Positions 31,971-40,642 of a stretch of 64,000 nt of DNA are shown here, piece by piece. How positions within the stretch are numbered: the stretch's first letter is position 1; every line of letters begins with the position of its first letter. Under the pieces are notes generated by a model that was not told the origin of the DNA, did not search any database, and was given only the letters and a program-made list of their open reading frames with translations. The stretch comes from Exiguobacterium sp. s146 (lineage in GTDB: Bacteria > Bacillota > Bacilli > Exiguobacteriales > Exiguobacteriaceae). The stretch is taken from NCBI RefSeq assembly GCF_018618415.1, contig NZ_JACSMA010000004.1, positions 124,001-188,000 of the forward strand, given 5' to 3'. A program made the translations under genes and the position numbers.

Positions 31971-33263
31971 TTATGTCGATTGCCCGACAATCTCACAGGC
32001 GACCAAATCTTCGAGCGTCTGTCTGCGGACGACGAGACGGTGCGCCCCGTCTTTCACGAAGACGACGGCTGGACGGAGCATCTGGTTATAGTTGCTCGCC
32101 ATCGAGAAATTATAGGCTCCTGTCGCTTTGACGAGCAAGAGATCCCCGGCTTCGACCGGCGGGATGAGCGAACGGTTCGAGATGATATCTCCCGACTCAC
32201 AGCACGCCCCGACGATTTTTGCCTCGAGCGTCTTCGGTTCATCCATCCGTGTCGCCGCGATGACGTCATACTCGGCGTCATAGAGGGCCGGACGAATGTT
32301 ATCCGTCATGCCGCCATCGACCGAGACATACGTGCGGACACCGCTCACTTCTTTCACCGTCCCGACTTCATACAGCGTCGCACCGGCGTTGGCAACGAGC
32401 CAACGGCCCGGTTCGATGCCGATTTTCGGGAGCGGGAGACCGAAGCGGTTCACTTCGGCGACGAGCGTATCCGTCACTTGCGTCATCGTGTCGGCGAAGT
32501 CGAGCGGGTCGTCCGATTCGAGATAAGCGACACCGAAGCCGCCGCCGATATTCAAGACGTCGGCCGTATAGCCTGTCTCCTGGCGAATCGTCTCGATGAA
32601 GTTGACCATCGTCTTGACCGTGTTGATGAACAGCGTCGGCTCTTGAATCTGCGAACCGACATGACAGTGAATCCCCGTCAAGTTCAACCGCTCCGTTTGT
32701 AGCGTCGCCCGGACCGCGTCGAGATAAGTGTCGTCATGGGTCGGGAAACCGAACTTCGTGTCGACCCCACCCGTCTGAATCGCCTCATGGGCGCCTCCGA
32801 CGACTTGTGGGACGATGCGGAGCAAGACATCGACGTCTACCCCTTGTTCCACGGCAAGACCTGATAACAGGCCGATTTCGCGCATGTTATCGATGGTGAA
32901 ATGGGTGATGCCATTCTCGAGGGCGAACGTGATGTCTTGAATCGTCTTGTTCGACCCGTGGACGTGAATACGGTCGGCCGGAACGCCGGCGTGCAAGGCG
33001 ACGAACATCTCGCCGCGCGAGACGACGTCGATGCTTAGGCCCGCTGCCATCACTTTATCGTAGACGGCCGCAATCGACATCGCTTTCGATGCGTACAGTG
33101 CGTACGTGTTCGGATACTTGTCGAGGAAAGCGTTCCGGACGAGGCCGAGGCGACGTTCGAGTTCCGGCTCGCTCATGATATAGAGCGGCGTCCCGTACGT
33201 CGCTTGAAGTTCACGGACGGACACGCCTTCGATCATACAAACTGATTGGTTGGTGGTGTACAT
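31971..33263 (-). CDS. lysA: Diaminopimelate decarboxylase
   Basis: 430-residue PLP enzyme that makes lysine from meso-diaminopimelate, the last step. Motifs: ALYASKAMS (PLP lysine near 60), HVHGSNK, IHCHVGSQI, LNIGGGFGVAYLES, IEPGRWLVANAG and the ACCESGD cysteine at the active site. The start at 33263 follows GAAGGAGG and lies 31 bases inside the end of alr, so the two overlap and are likely coupled. It is the last gene of the eight-gene lysC operon. Confidence 0.95.
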   Translation of the reverse strand: MYTTNQSVCMIEGVSVRELQATYGTPLYIMSEPELERRLGLVRNAFLDKYPNTYALYASKAMSIAAVYDKVMAAGLSIDVVSRGEMFVALHAGVPADRIHVHGSNKTIQDITFALENGITHFTIDNMREIGLLSGLAVEQGVDVDVLLRIVPQVVGGAHEAIQTGGVDTKFGFPTHDDTYLDAVRATLQTERLNLTGIHCHVGSQIQEPTLFINTVKTMVNFIETIRQETGYTADVLNIGGGFGVAYLESDDPLDFADTMTQVTDTLVAEVNRFGLPLPKIGIEPGRWLVANAGATLYEVGTVKEVSGVRTYVSVDGGMTDNIRPALYDAEYDVIAATRMDEPKTLEAKIVGACCESGDIISNRSLIPPVEAGDLLLVKATGAYNFSMASNYNQMLRPAVVFVKDGAHRLVVRRQTLEDLVACEIVGQST

Positions 33264-34321
33264 ACATTGCCTCCTTCAAAGCGATGCGGGACACGCCATG
33301 AGCGTGCGCATAATTGTTCTGAGTTGTTGGCGTGCCCGGTGCGGGTCACGTCATCGATTTTTGTAAGATGGCCATACAGCTCCACACGATTTCCGACTTG
33401 TACGGTGTCATCGACGCGTAAAAAACTGTGGCTCATGAAGATATTGCTGATGAACGGATAGGCCCGTCCTTCGATGTGGGCCGGTAAGAAGCGGCGGGCC
33501 CGCATGAGTCCGTCGCCATAGCCGACCGCGAGCACGGCGATGCGTTCCTTCGTCTCGGCCGTGTAGCCCGTGCCGTAACCGACGTGGGCACCCGCTTCAA
33601 TGTCGTGCACGGCGACGACTTCTGTCTCCCAGCGAAACGCCGGGACGAGCCAATCGACCGGTTCGACCGAAGAGTAGCCGTACAGAAAGATGCCGACACG
33701 TGCGTGCGTGCAATGCCCGAGACGCGGATCCGTTTGAAGCGTCGCCGCACTGTTGGCCGCATGCACGATCTCGAACGTGTGCCGTTCCATGAGACGATTC
33801 GACCAGTCGGCGAACCGTTGCACGTGCACACTATGCTCGATTTCAGCGTTATCCGCGTCCGCGAGTGGGAAGTGTGTACATAACCCGACAAGGTCGAGCC
33901 CTTCGTCTTGGCAAAAAGCGACGATGGCCAACGCTTCCTGGAACGTCTTCGCACCGAAACGGTTCATGCCGACGTCGAGCTTCAAATGAAGCCGGACCCC
34001 GTCGAGCTGGTCCCGTTGCGAGACGAGCCAATCGTAAGAACCGATGGCGACGTCAAGTTGGTCCCGATGGACGGCTGTCCACTCGTAGACCGGGTTCATG
34101 ACAAGGACGCGCGCTTCCGGAGCTGATGCCCGGACCTCGCTCGCCTCGTCAAGCGTCGTCAACATGAAGTGACGCACCCCTTCTTCGTACAGTGTCGTCA
34201 CAACTGGCTCCATCCCTAAGTTATAGGCGTTGTTTTTCACGACGGCGAACACCGGTCGGCCAAGCGCTTCAATCCGACGTTTGTTTTCGCGAATCGCATT
34301 CAAGTCAATTGTGACTCCCAT
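33233..34321 (-). CDS. Alanine racemase paralogue in the DAP operon
   Basis: 362-residue fold-III PLP enzyme. The Schiff-base lysine is in FAVVKNNAYNLG, the catalytic tyrosine region in LAVGYGDGLMRAR, and the substrate-binding LDVGMNRFG and HARVGIFLYGYS are present. It interconverts L- and D-alanine; an extra copy in the DAP operon is also found in staphylococci (alr2). The C-terminus after ANNSEQLCARSWRVPHRF extends into lysA by 31 bases. Whether this is the main Alr or acts on another amino acid cannot be told from sequence. Confidence 0.87.
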   Translation of the reverse strand: MGVTIDLNAIRENKRRIEALGRPVFAVVKNNAYNLGMEPVVTTLYEEGVRHFMLTTLDEASEVRASAPEARVLVMNPVYEWTAVHRDQLDVAIGSYDWLVSQRDQLDGVRLHLKLDVGMNRFGAKTFQEALAIVAFCQDEGLDLVGLCTHFPLADADNAEIEHSVHVQRFADWSNRLMERHTFEIVHAANSAATLQTDPRLGHCTHARVGIFLYGYSSVEPVDWLVPAFRWETEVVAVHDIEAGAHVGYGTGYTAETKERIAVLAVGYGDGLMRARRFLPAHIEGRAYPFISNIFMSHSFLRVDDTVQVGNRVELYGHLTKIDDVTRTGHANNSEQLCARSWRVPHRFEGGNVCTPPTNQFV

Positions 34322-34334
34322 ACAAAAAACTCCT

Positions 34335-35261
34335 TTATTCTATGACTCCGGCTTTGACGAACGTGACCCAGTCGCGGTGGCCTGCGATTTGACCCGTCAC
34401 TGCCTCACGGTAACGCGAGAGCATGTTCGTCGCGACCGTTTGGACGCCGCCACCAATCGAGATATTGTCGATTTCGATGACGCTCGTCACTTCAGCCGCC
34501 GTTCCTGTTAAGAAAATCTCATCTGCAACATATAGTTCATCACGTCCGATGTGGCGTTCGATGACCTCGAACCCTTCCTCACGGGCAAGTTCGATCACCG
34601 TTTGACGCGTGATGCCATCGAGCACTGAGCAATCGAGTGACGGTGTGAAAATTTTGTTTCCTTTGACGAGGAAGATGTTGGCGACGCTCGCCTCGCTGAC
34701 GTTTCCGTTCATGTCGAGGGCGATCGCTTCGTCATACCCGTCGCGGACCGCTTCTCCTTTAAGGAGTTGCGAGTTCATATAGTTCGCTGCCGCTTTCGCT
34801 TGCATCGGCATCATCGTCGAAGAGACGCGACGATACGAGGCGACTTTCGCGCGGATCCCGACCGTCTTGCTGAAATATTCGCCGAGCGGCCAGCATGAGA
34901 TGGCAACGTGTACTTTCGTTTCCTGCGTCGGCATGAGTGCCTGCCAAGGTGTGCCGAGGAAAACGAATGGGCGGATGTAACAAGCTTCGAAGCCGTTGCG
35001 TTCAATCAATTCGATTGTCGCTTGTTCGAGCTCATCGACCGTGTACGGCAAGTCGACGTGATAGTATGCACACGAACGAACGAGTCGCTCCAAATGTTCA
35101 CGGAGTCGGAAGATGGCCGGGCCTTCCTCTGTGTGGTATGCCCGAATCCCTTCGAAGAACCCGCTGCCGTAGTGAATCGCGTGCGTCATGATGCTCGTGT
35201 TCGCATCACTCGGCTCGATCCAAGCCCCGTCTTGCCACATCCATTGTCCATACTGTTCCAT
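34335..35261 (-). CDS. ilvE: Class IV aminotransferase (IlvE type) within the lysine operon
   Basis: 308-residue fold-IV PLP enzyme. It follows the IlvE layout: HAIHYGSGFFEGIRAY, YIRPFVFLG, the lysine region AKAAANYMNSQLLKGEA, GYDEAIALDMNGNVSEASVANIF, and the PLP loop FLTGTAAEVTSVIEIDN. Branched-chain aminotransferase is the sequence-based call. Its place between dapH and alr in an L-box operon suggests a second role, perhaps the transamination of N-acetyl-2-amino-6-oxopimelate, for which the usual enzyme (PatA) belongs to another fold. Start after GGGAG. No riboswitch for branched-chain amino acids is present. Confidence 0.88.
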   Translation of the reverse strand: MEQYGQWMWQDGAWIEPSDANTSIMTHAIHYGSGFFEGIRAYHTEEGPAIFRLREHLERLVRSCAYYHVDLPYTVDELEQATIELIERNGFEACYIRPFVFLGTPWQALMPTQETKVHVAISCWPLGEYFSKTVGIRAKVASYRRVSSTMMPMQAKAAANYMNSQLLKGEAVRDGYDEAIALDMNGNVSEASVANIFLVKGNKIFTPSLDCSVLDGITRQTVIELAREEGFEVIERHIGRDELYVADEIFLTGTAAEVTSVIEIDNISIGGGVQTVATNMLSRYREAVTGQIAGHRDWVTFVKAGVIE

Positions 35262-35308
35262 TGTTCAACTCTCCCATTCATTTTTTGATATTTTCTGTCT
35301 ATTATACG

Positions 35309-36016
35309 TTACAGGGAGCGTAAGTCATCAACAAGTTGTGTTTTTTCTGCGGTTTTTTCATCTTTTTGCTTGATGACGCGGGCTGGTGTCCCTGCCACGA
35401 CGACGCCTGGCGGTACGTCTTGTGTGACGACACTACCTGCTGCGACGACGGCATTTTCACCGATGCGGACGCCTTCCAAGATGACGGCGTTTGCTCCGAC
35501 CATGACACCGTCTTCGATGATGACCGGGTCTTTTGAAGGTGGCTCAAGGACACCGGCGACAACTGCGCCAGCGCCGAGGTGGACGTTTTTCCCGAGCGTC
35601 CCGCGGGCACCGATGACCGCGTTCATATCGACCATCGACCCGTCACCGATGACGGCACCGATATTGATGACGGCCCCCATCATGACGACGACGTTGTTTC
35701 CGATTTGAACGTGGTCACGAATGAACGAACCTGGTTCGATGCGGGCATTCAACTGCGTCGTATCGAGCATCGGTACGGCGCTGTTGCGACGGTCGTACTC
35801 GAGGTGCGTGTCCGTGATGACGGCAGCGTTCGCTTCTAGGAAAGCAGCCGCCCGCTCAGCCGTCGTGAGGAACAGTTTCGACTCGTCCGTTCCGAAGGCT
35901 TTCGCATCTTCAATCGTCAAACCGGCCAATTGACCGTTGACGTACAATTTGACTGGCGTTTCTTTCTTGGCATCTTTAATGTATTGCGCGATTTCATAAG
36001 CGTTTGTGAGTAACAT
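35309..36016 (-). CDS. dapH: Tetrahydrodipicolinate N-acetyltransferase
   Basis: 235-residue hexapeptide-repeat transferase. It acetylates tetrahydrodipicolinate from acetyl-CoA, the first step of the acetyl branch of DAP synthesis used by many Bacillales. The N-terminal domain ([20 protein letters not shown]) and the beta-helix ([45 protein letters not shown]) are typical of DapH rather than the succinyl enzyme DapD. The start overlaps the end of dapB by 23 bases, with GAGGAGG before it. The acetyl branch implies a need for an aminotransferase and a deacetylase. Confidence 0.93.
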   Translation of the reverse strand: MLLTNAYEIAQYIKDAKKETPVKLYVNGQLAGLTIEDAKAFGTDESKLFLTTAERAAAFLEANAAVITDTHLEYDRRNSAVPMLDTTQLNARIEPGSFIRDHVQIGNNVVVMMGAVINIGAVIGDGSMVDMNAVIGARGTLGKNVHLGAGAVVAGVLEPPSKDPVIIEDGVMVGANAVILEGVRIGENAVVAAGSVVTQDVPPGVVVAGTPARVIKQKDEKTAEKTQLVDDLRSL

Positions 36017-36743
36017 GAGTGGCCTCCTCGTATAGGTTCGTTAAATTATATAATCCGGCTGGGCGGTCAACAATCGTTGCCGCCGCAGCGAGTGCCCCGT
36101 TCGCGAAGACGCGTTTGGACAGGGCCGTGTGTTTCAATTCGAGCATTTCGTCGTCTCCGGCAAACAGGACGGTATGTTCACCGAAAATCGTGCCCCCGCG
36201 TACCGAATGCATGCCGAGTTCATCGGCTGCACGCGCTTCGCGGCGCGGTGTCCGGTCATATACCGGTGTCACGTCGCGTTTCGCCTCGATGGCACGGGCG
36301 AGCAGTTCTGCCGTCCCGCTCGGTGCGTCGACTTTCTTACGGTGGTGCGCTTCAATCACTTCGATATCATACCCGAGCGTGAGCGGGACGAGTTGGTCGA
36401 GCAATTGTTTCAAGAGCGCGATCCCGTAAGACGTGTTGTACGACTGGAAAATCGGAATCTCCTTGGACGTTTCTTCGATTTTGGCGAGCTCGGCTTCTGA
36501 GAAACCCGTCGTCGCGATGACGAGCGGAATCTGCTTGGCTTTCCCGAAGGCGAGCACGTCGTCTAACAACGCCGGGTTCGAGAAGTCGATGACGACATCG
36601 ACCTCGGCCTCCACGTCCTGCAGCGAGACGGGGTGCTCCCCGCCGGCTGGTGAGACGATGGCTGCGACGTTCAATTTCTGTGTCCGGGCGACCTCTTCGA
36701 CAATCTGTCCCATCGCGCCGTATCCGTGGATGAGTAAGTTCAC
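35994..36743 (-). CDS. dapB: 4-hydroxy-tetrahydrodipicolinate reductase
   Basis: 249-residue NAD(P)H-dependent enzyme. The Rossmann start ([17 protein letters not shown]) is followed by [11 protein letters not shown] and the substrate-binding [20 protein letters not shown]. It makes tetrahydrodipicolinate, the branch compound for lysine and cell-wall DAP. The ATG overlaps the dapA stop (ATGA). Its end overlaps the start of dapH, so dapA, dapB and dapH form a tightly coupled trio. Confidence 0.95.
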   Translation of the reverse strand: MNLLIHGYGAMGQIVEEVARTQKLNVAAIVSPAGGEHPVSLQDVEAEVDVVIDFSNPALLDDVLAFGKAKQIPLVIATTGFSEAELAKIEETSKEIPIFQSYNTSYGIALLKQLLDQLVPLTLGYDIEVIEAHHRKKVDAPSGTAELLARAIEAKRDVTPVYDRTPRREARAADELGMHSVRGGTIFGEHTVLFAGDDEMLELKHTALSKRVFANGALAAAATIVDRPAGLYNLTNLYEEATHVTHKRL

Positions 36744-37621
36744 TGTCTCACCTCATTGAACTGCTCCATTGCTGACAACAAGCGGGCCTCGGCCGTCGCG
36801 CTCATCGGGACGAGCGGGAGGCGGGGGGCGCCGAATTCGAAGCCGCGCGCATTCAATGCCGCCTTGACCGGAATCGGGTTCACTTCGGCGAACAATTCGT
36901 CGATGACCGGGAGCAGTCGGAGCTGCCAACGGCGTGCCGTCTCCAAGTCTCCGGCAAGAAGTGCTTCGGCCAAGGCGACCGTCGCACCCGGATAGACGTT
37001 CGAGAGGACCGAGACGACACCTTGGGCGCCCCAAGCCATATAAGGAAGGATTTGATCATCGTTCCCGCAATAGACCGGGAACCCTTCCGGTACGTGCGCC
37101 ATCATTTGCGCCATGACCGAGATATCCCCGCTCGCTTCCTTGAGCGCCGCGATACGTGGATGATCCGCGAGTTCCCCGACCGTCGCCGGGTCAAGCGCGA
37201 CGCCCGTCCGTGACGGCACGTTGTAAAGCATGAGTGGAATCGGTGATGCGTCGGCGATGGCTGTGAAATGGGCGATCAGGCCCGCTTGCGTCGATTTGTT
37301 GTAATACGGTGTGACGACCATCGCCATCTCGGCACCGAGTTCAGCGGCGCGCTTCGTCTTTTGAATGCTGAGCGCCGTGTTGTTCGACCCGGTACCCGCA
37401 ATGATGACGGCACGGCCGGCCGCGACTTCAATCGCTTTGACGAGTAACGTCTCGAACTCTTCGTCCGTGATGGTCATGCCTTCACCGGTCGTTCCCCCGA
37501 TGACGAGCCCGTTGATTCCTTCTGCGATTTGTTCTTCAATCAATGCTTCCCACGCTGTGAGATGTAATTGACCGTCTGCTTGAAACGGTGTAGCGAGTGC
37601 GGTTGCGACTCCTGTAAACAT
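36740..37621 (-). CDS. dapA: 4-hydroxy-tetrahydrodipicolinate synthase
   Basis: 293-residue aldolase-type barrel that condenses pyruvate with aspartate semialdehyde. Motifs: GGTTGEGMT, VVTPYYNKSTQAGL, YNVPSRTGV (Tyr), the Schiff-base lysine in IAALKEASGD, and YCGNDDQILPY. Firmicute DapA is usually less sensitive to lysine than the enteric enzyme; here control is probably mostly by the riboswitch. AAGGGGGAA precedes the ATG. It lies 12 bases after asd. Confidence 0.95.
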   Translation of the reverse strand: MFTGVATALATPFQADGQLHLTAWEALIEEQIAEGINGLVIGGTTGEGMTITDEEFETLLVKAIEVAAGRAVIIAGTGSNNTALSIQKTKRAAELGAEMAMVVTPYYNKSTQAGLIAHFTAIADASPIPLMLYNVPSRTGVALDPATVGELADHPRIAALKEASGDISVMAQMMAHVPEGFPVYCGNDDQILPYMAWGAQGVVSVLSNVYPGATVALAEALLAGDLETARRWQLRLLPVIDELFAEVNPIPVKAALNARGFEFGAPRLPLVPMSATAEARLLSAMEQFNEVRQ

Positions 37622-37633
37622 ATGATTTCCCCC

Positions 37634-38629
37634 TTATTTCGTGGCAGTCTGCCCAATCATGCATTGTGCGATTTGAACGGCATTCGCGGCCGCGCCTTTA
37701 CGGACGTTGTCCGCGACACACCAGAGATGGAACGTGTTCGGTTGTGACTCGTCGACACGGACACGGCCGACATACACCTCGTCCGTTCCGTTCGCGTCGA
37801 GCGGTGTCGGATAGACGAGCTCGCCCGGGTTGTCCATGAGGACGATGCCTGGCGCGTCGGCAAGCACGGCTTTCACTTCAGCGAGCGTCGCCTCGCGGTC
37901 GAGCGTGACCGTGATCGAGACGGCGTGGCTGTTGCGGACCGGGACACGGACACATGTCGCCGTGACACCGAGGTTCGGTGCGTTTAAAATCTTGCGTGTC
38001 TCTTCGATCATCTTCTGTTCTTCTTTCGTATAACCGTTCTCTAAGAACACATCGATGTGTGGTAAGACGTTATCGAAAATCGGATACGGATAGTTCTTCG
38101 GCTCTTCACCACGCGCACCGCGTTCCAAGTCTTCAATCCCTTTTTGACCCGAGCCCGACACCGCTTGATACGACGTATAGGCGACGCGTGTCAAGCCGTA
38201 CACTTCCGCGAGCGGCGCGAGCGCGACGACCGATTGGATGGTCGAGCAGTTCGGGTTGGCGATGAGCGTCTTGTCCGGGCTCAGTTCGACTCGGTTCACT
38301 TCCGGTACGATGAGCGGAATGTCCGCCTGCATGCGGAATGCGCTCGAGTTGTCGATGACGATGACACCTTGCTGGCTCAAACGCGGGGCATACTGTTCAC
38401 TGATGCTCCCGCCGGCCGAGAAGAGCGCGATATCAATCGGATCCGCATAAATCGCGTCCGATAGTTCTCGGATGACGACGTCCTTGCCGTTCACGCTCAC
38501 GGTCTTTCCGGCTGAGCGAGCCGAGGCGTACAGCATCAATTCGTTGATTGGAAATTCATATTCGGTCAATACATCAATCATCTTTTGGCCGACGGCACCG
38601 GTCGCACCGACGACGGCTACGTTATACAT
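37634..38629 (-). CDS. asd: Aspartate-semialdehyde dehydrogenase
   Basis: 331-residue NADPH enzyme that reduces aspartyl phosphate. The coenzyme site is at the start (VAVVGATGAVGQKMIDVL), the catalytic cysteine in IANPNCSTIQSVVAL (about residue 127), and the later YQAVSGSGQKGIEDL fits the Gram-positive Asd group. AAGGAGG precedes the ATG. The 12-base gap after lysC and 12-base gap before dapA show one operon. Its product feeds lysine, threonine and methionine routes. Confidence 0.95.
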   Translation of the reverse strand: MYNVAVVGATGAVGQKMIDVLTEYEFPINELMLYASARSAGKTVSVNGKDVVIRELSDAIYADPIDIALFSAGGSISEQYAPRLSQQGVIVIDNSSAFRMQADIPLIVPEVNRVELSPDKTLIANPNCSTIQSVVALAPLAEVYGLTRVAYTSYQAVSGSGQKGIEDLERGARGEEPKNYPYPIFDNVLPHIDVFLENGYTKEEQKMIEETRKILNAPNLGVTATCVRVPVRNSHAVSITVTLDREATLAEVKAVLADAPGIVLMDNPGELVYPTPLDANGTDEVYVGRVRVDESQPNTFHLWCVADNVRKGAAANAVQIAQCMIGQTATK

Positions 38630-38641
38630 GTGGCGTCCTCC

Positions 38642-39841
38642 TTATAACTTGAAGCGCGTCGCGATGGCCGCGACGGCTGCTTCGACGTCTTGTTCGTTAA
38701 TCGTGTACGAGATGCTGATCTCGGATGTCGTGACTTGATAGAATGGAATCCCGCTCTCACGGAATGTGGCGAACAGCTCAGCGGCGACGCCTGTCGCGTC
38801 ACGCATGCCAATGCCGACGACCGAGATTTTGGCGTGCTCGGTATGACGGTCGATTTTGATTTGCGGGAACGTCTCGGTCAATTCCGCGAGCGCCTCTTCG
38901 AGGAACGCCTCTTCATCGAGCGGACAAGTGAACGACAAGAACACTTCTCCATCGAACGCCGTCTGACTGATCATATCGATGTTGACATGACGCTGTGACA
39001 ACTTCTCGAAAATGTCGGCGACGCCTGCCACCGAGTGTGGAATATGTTTGATTGAGACGCTGAGCACGTTCTTCACGACGCTCACGCTCGTCACCGCTTT
39101 TTGTTCCATCGCCTGTGTCATATCCATGATCCATGTTCCTCCTTCGCTCGCAAGCGTCTTTCCTACAAAGATGTTCACATCAAATTTTTTCGCGAGTTCG
39201 ACGCTGCGCATCTCCATCACTTTCGACCCGAGCGCGCTCATCTCCATCATCTCGTCGTATGAGACGGTATCCAACCGGCGTGCTTCTTTATGGATGCGCG
39301 GGTCAGCCGTATAGACGCCGGCGACGTCCGTGTAAATCTCACAGCGTTTGCTGAGGACGGCGGCCAAGGCGACGGCGGTCGTATCCGATCCGCCTCGTCC
39401 GAGCGTCGTCACATCACCGAACTCGTTGACGCCTTGGAAGCCTGCGACGATGACGACGTCATACGTCCGAAGCTTCTCTTCGAGCACTTCTTTGCGAATC
39501 GCCTTGATTTTACTTTTCGTATGAATGCCCATCGTGTCGATCCCGGCTTGTTGGCCGGTGAGCGAGATGGCGGCGACGCCTCGTGAATTCAAGGCGATAC
39601 TGAGTAAACTGATCGTCTGTTCCTCACCGACCGCGAGCAAGCGGTCGAGTTCACGAATCATCGGGCGTTCCGTGATTTGTTTGGCGAGTGACAAGAGTGA
39701 GTCAGTCGTTTTCCCCATCGCGGAGACGACGACGACAAGCTTTTCTCCGGTCGCGACGCGAGTCTGTAAATATTCGGAAATGGCCTGGAGTTGTTCAATT
39801 GTGGCAACGGAGCTACCTCCAAATTTCAATACGGTTGTCAT
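38642..39841 (-). CDS. lysC: Aspartokinase
   Basis: 399 residues. The kinase domain opens with TTVLKFGGSSVATIEQLQ, and carries the GRGGSDTTAVALAAVL and ADPRIHKEARRLDTVSYDEMMEMSALGSKVM patterns. Two ACT domains follow (VSVVKNVLSVSIKHIPHSVAGVADIFEKL; KISVVGIGMRDATGVAAELF), the probable site of feedback by lysine or threonine. I chose the start at 39841 (MTTVLKFGG) as in the family; in-frame upstream codons would run into the riboswitch terminator region. First gene of the operon. Confidence 0.95.
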   Translation of the reverse strand: MTTVLKFGGSSVATIEQLQAISEYLQTRVATGEKLVVVVSAMGKTTDSLLSLAKQITERPMIRELDRLLAVGEEQTISLLSIALNSRGVAAISLTGQQAGIDTMGIHTKSKIKAIRKEVLEEKLRTYDVVIVAGFQGVNEFGDVTTLGRGGSDTTAVALAAVLSKRCEIYTDVAGVYTADPRIHKEARRLDTVSYDEMMEMSALGSKVMEMRSVELAKKFDVNIFVGKTLASEGGTWIMDMTQAMEQKAVTSVSVVKNVLSVSIKHIPHSVAGVADIFEKLSQRHVNIDMISQTAFDGEVFLSFTCPLDEEAFLEEALAELTETFPQIKIDRHTEHAKISVVGIGMRDATGVAAELFATFRESGIPFYQVTTSEISISYTINEQDVEAAVAAIATRFKL

Positions 39842-39872
39842 CAGGTTCCCCACTTTCATGATGTCCACCAAC

Positions 39873-40130
39873 AGAAAAAGCGGCAGACCGGTAGGAAGCA
39901 CTCTCCCTACGGTCTGCCGCTTGTACGCGCAGTTGAAAAACGATTAAAGAATCGTTCCGTAGATAGCGCTCCATGGCATTTCATCCATGGCAGTGTAGGC
40001 GTTATTCACGACTACCCCAGCCTTCGTTCGTACGCATGCGAACGTCGACTTCGGCGAAATTCCCCTTTCGGCTCGATCCGGAATGCGTCCGTGTCGATCA
40101 AGCGTACTCATGTCATTCGCAACCTCTATC
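39873..40130 (-). promoter_or_regulatory. Lysine (L-box) riboswitch with terminator before lysC
   Basis: On the minus strand: GATAGAGGTTGCGAATGAC, ATGAGTACGC, GAGCCGAAAGGGGAATTTCG followed by CCGAAGTCGACG, then the GGCTGGGGTAGTCG arm, in L-box order. The terminator is a long stem (39879-39921) with T5 behind it (39878-39874). High lysine should stop transcription of the whole eight-gene operon. Confidence 0.94.
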
Positions 40131-40148
40131 TGTCAGTTGTTAGTTTTA

Positions 40149-40177
40149 GTTATAACAAATGCATCCTGGCTTGCCAA
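40149..40177 (-). promoter_or_regulatory. Promoter of the lysine operon
   Basis: On the minus strand -35 TTGGCA (40177-40172), 17-base spacer ending in TGT (extended -10), -10 TATAAC (40154-40149). The start is near 40142, about 12 bases before the aptamer. Confidence 0.8.
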
Positions 40178-40213
40178 CCTTTTTTTAGAAAAAAGGAAAA
40201 TTTCTAAAAACAA

Positions 40214-40642
40214 TCACCACGTCTTCTTCATCATTCGATGCGGGATGTCCGCGTCTAAAAATTCGTCCCCGTACGCCTCGTATCCAAGACGTTCATAGAA
40301 CGGAAGCGCCGTCAGTTGGGCACCTAGTTTGAGCTCGCGCAACGCGCTTGCCCGGGCGACGGACTCGATGGCGAACATGATTTCCTTCGCATAGCCGTTG
40401 CCTCGTGCCGTCGCAAGCGTGGCAACCCGTTCCACTTTCCCGACCCCGTCGCCAATCGGACGGAGGCGCGCCGTCGTTACCGGCTCCCCTTCCACTGTCC
40501 CAACGAAATGCGTGCAGGCTGGGTCGAGATCGTCATACTCGAGTTCGGGGGCGATGCCTTGTTCGTGAATAAATACCGTCGCCCGCACAAACCGTGCCTG
40601 TTCAATCAATTCTGCTTGCTTGCCGTGTTCAACCTTCAACAT
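40214..40642 (-). CDS. GNAT family N-acetyltransferase (YjcF/ElaA-like)
   Basis: 142-residue acetyltransferase. The pattern ARFVRATVFIHEQGIAPELEYDDLDPACTHFVG and the acetyl-CoA loop VERVATLATARGNGYAKEIM, ending in FYERLGYEAYGDEFLDADIPHRMMKK, are those of the YjcF-like group. The substrate is unknown. Its ATG overlaps the stop of the AlaX gene (ATGTTGA), so it is translated with it. After the stop an A/T-rich inverted repeat (40186-40210) might act as a weak terminator. Confidence 0.85.
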   Translation of the reverse strand: MLKVEHGKQAELIEQARFVRATVFIHEQGIAPELEYDDLDPACTHFVGTVEGEPVTTARLRPIGDGVGKVERVATLATARGNGYAKEIMFAIESVARASALRELKLGAQLTALPFYERLGYEAYGDEFLDADIPHRMMKKTW

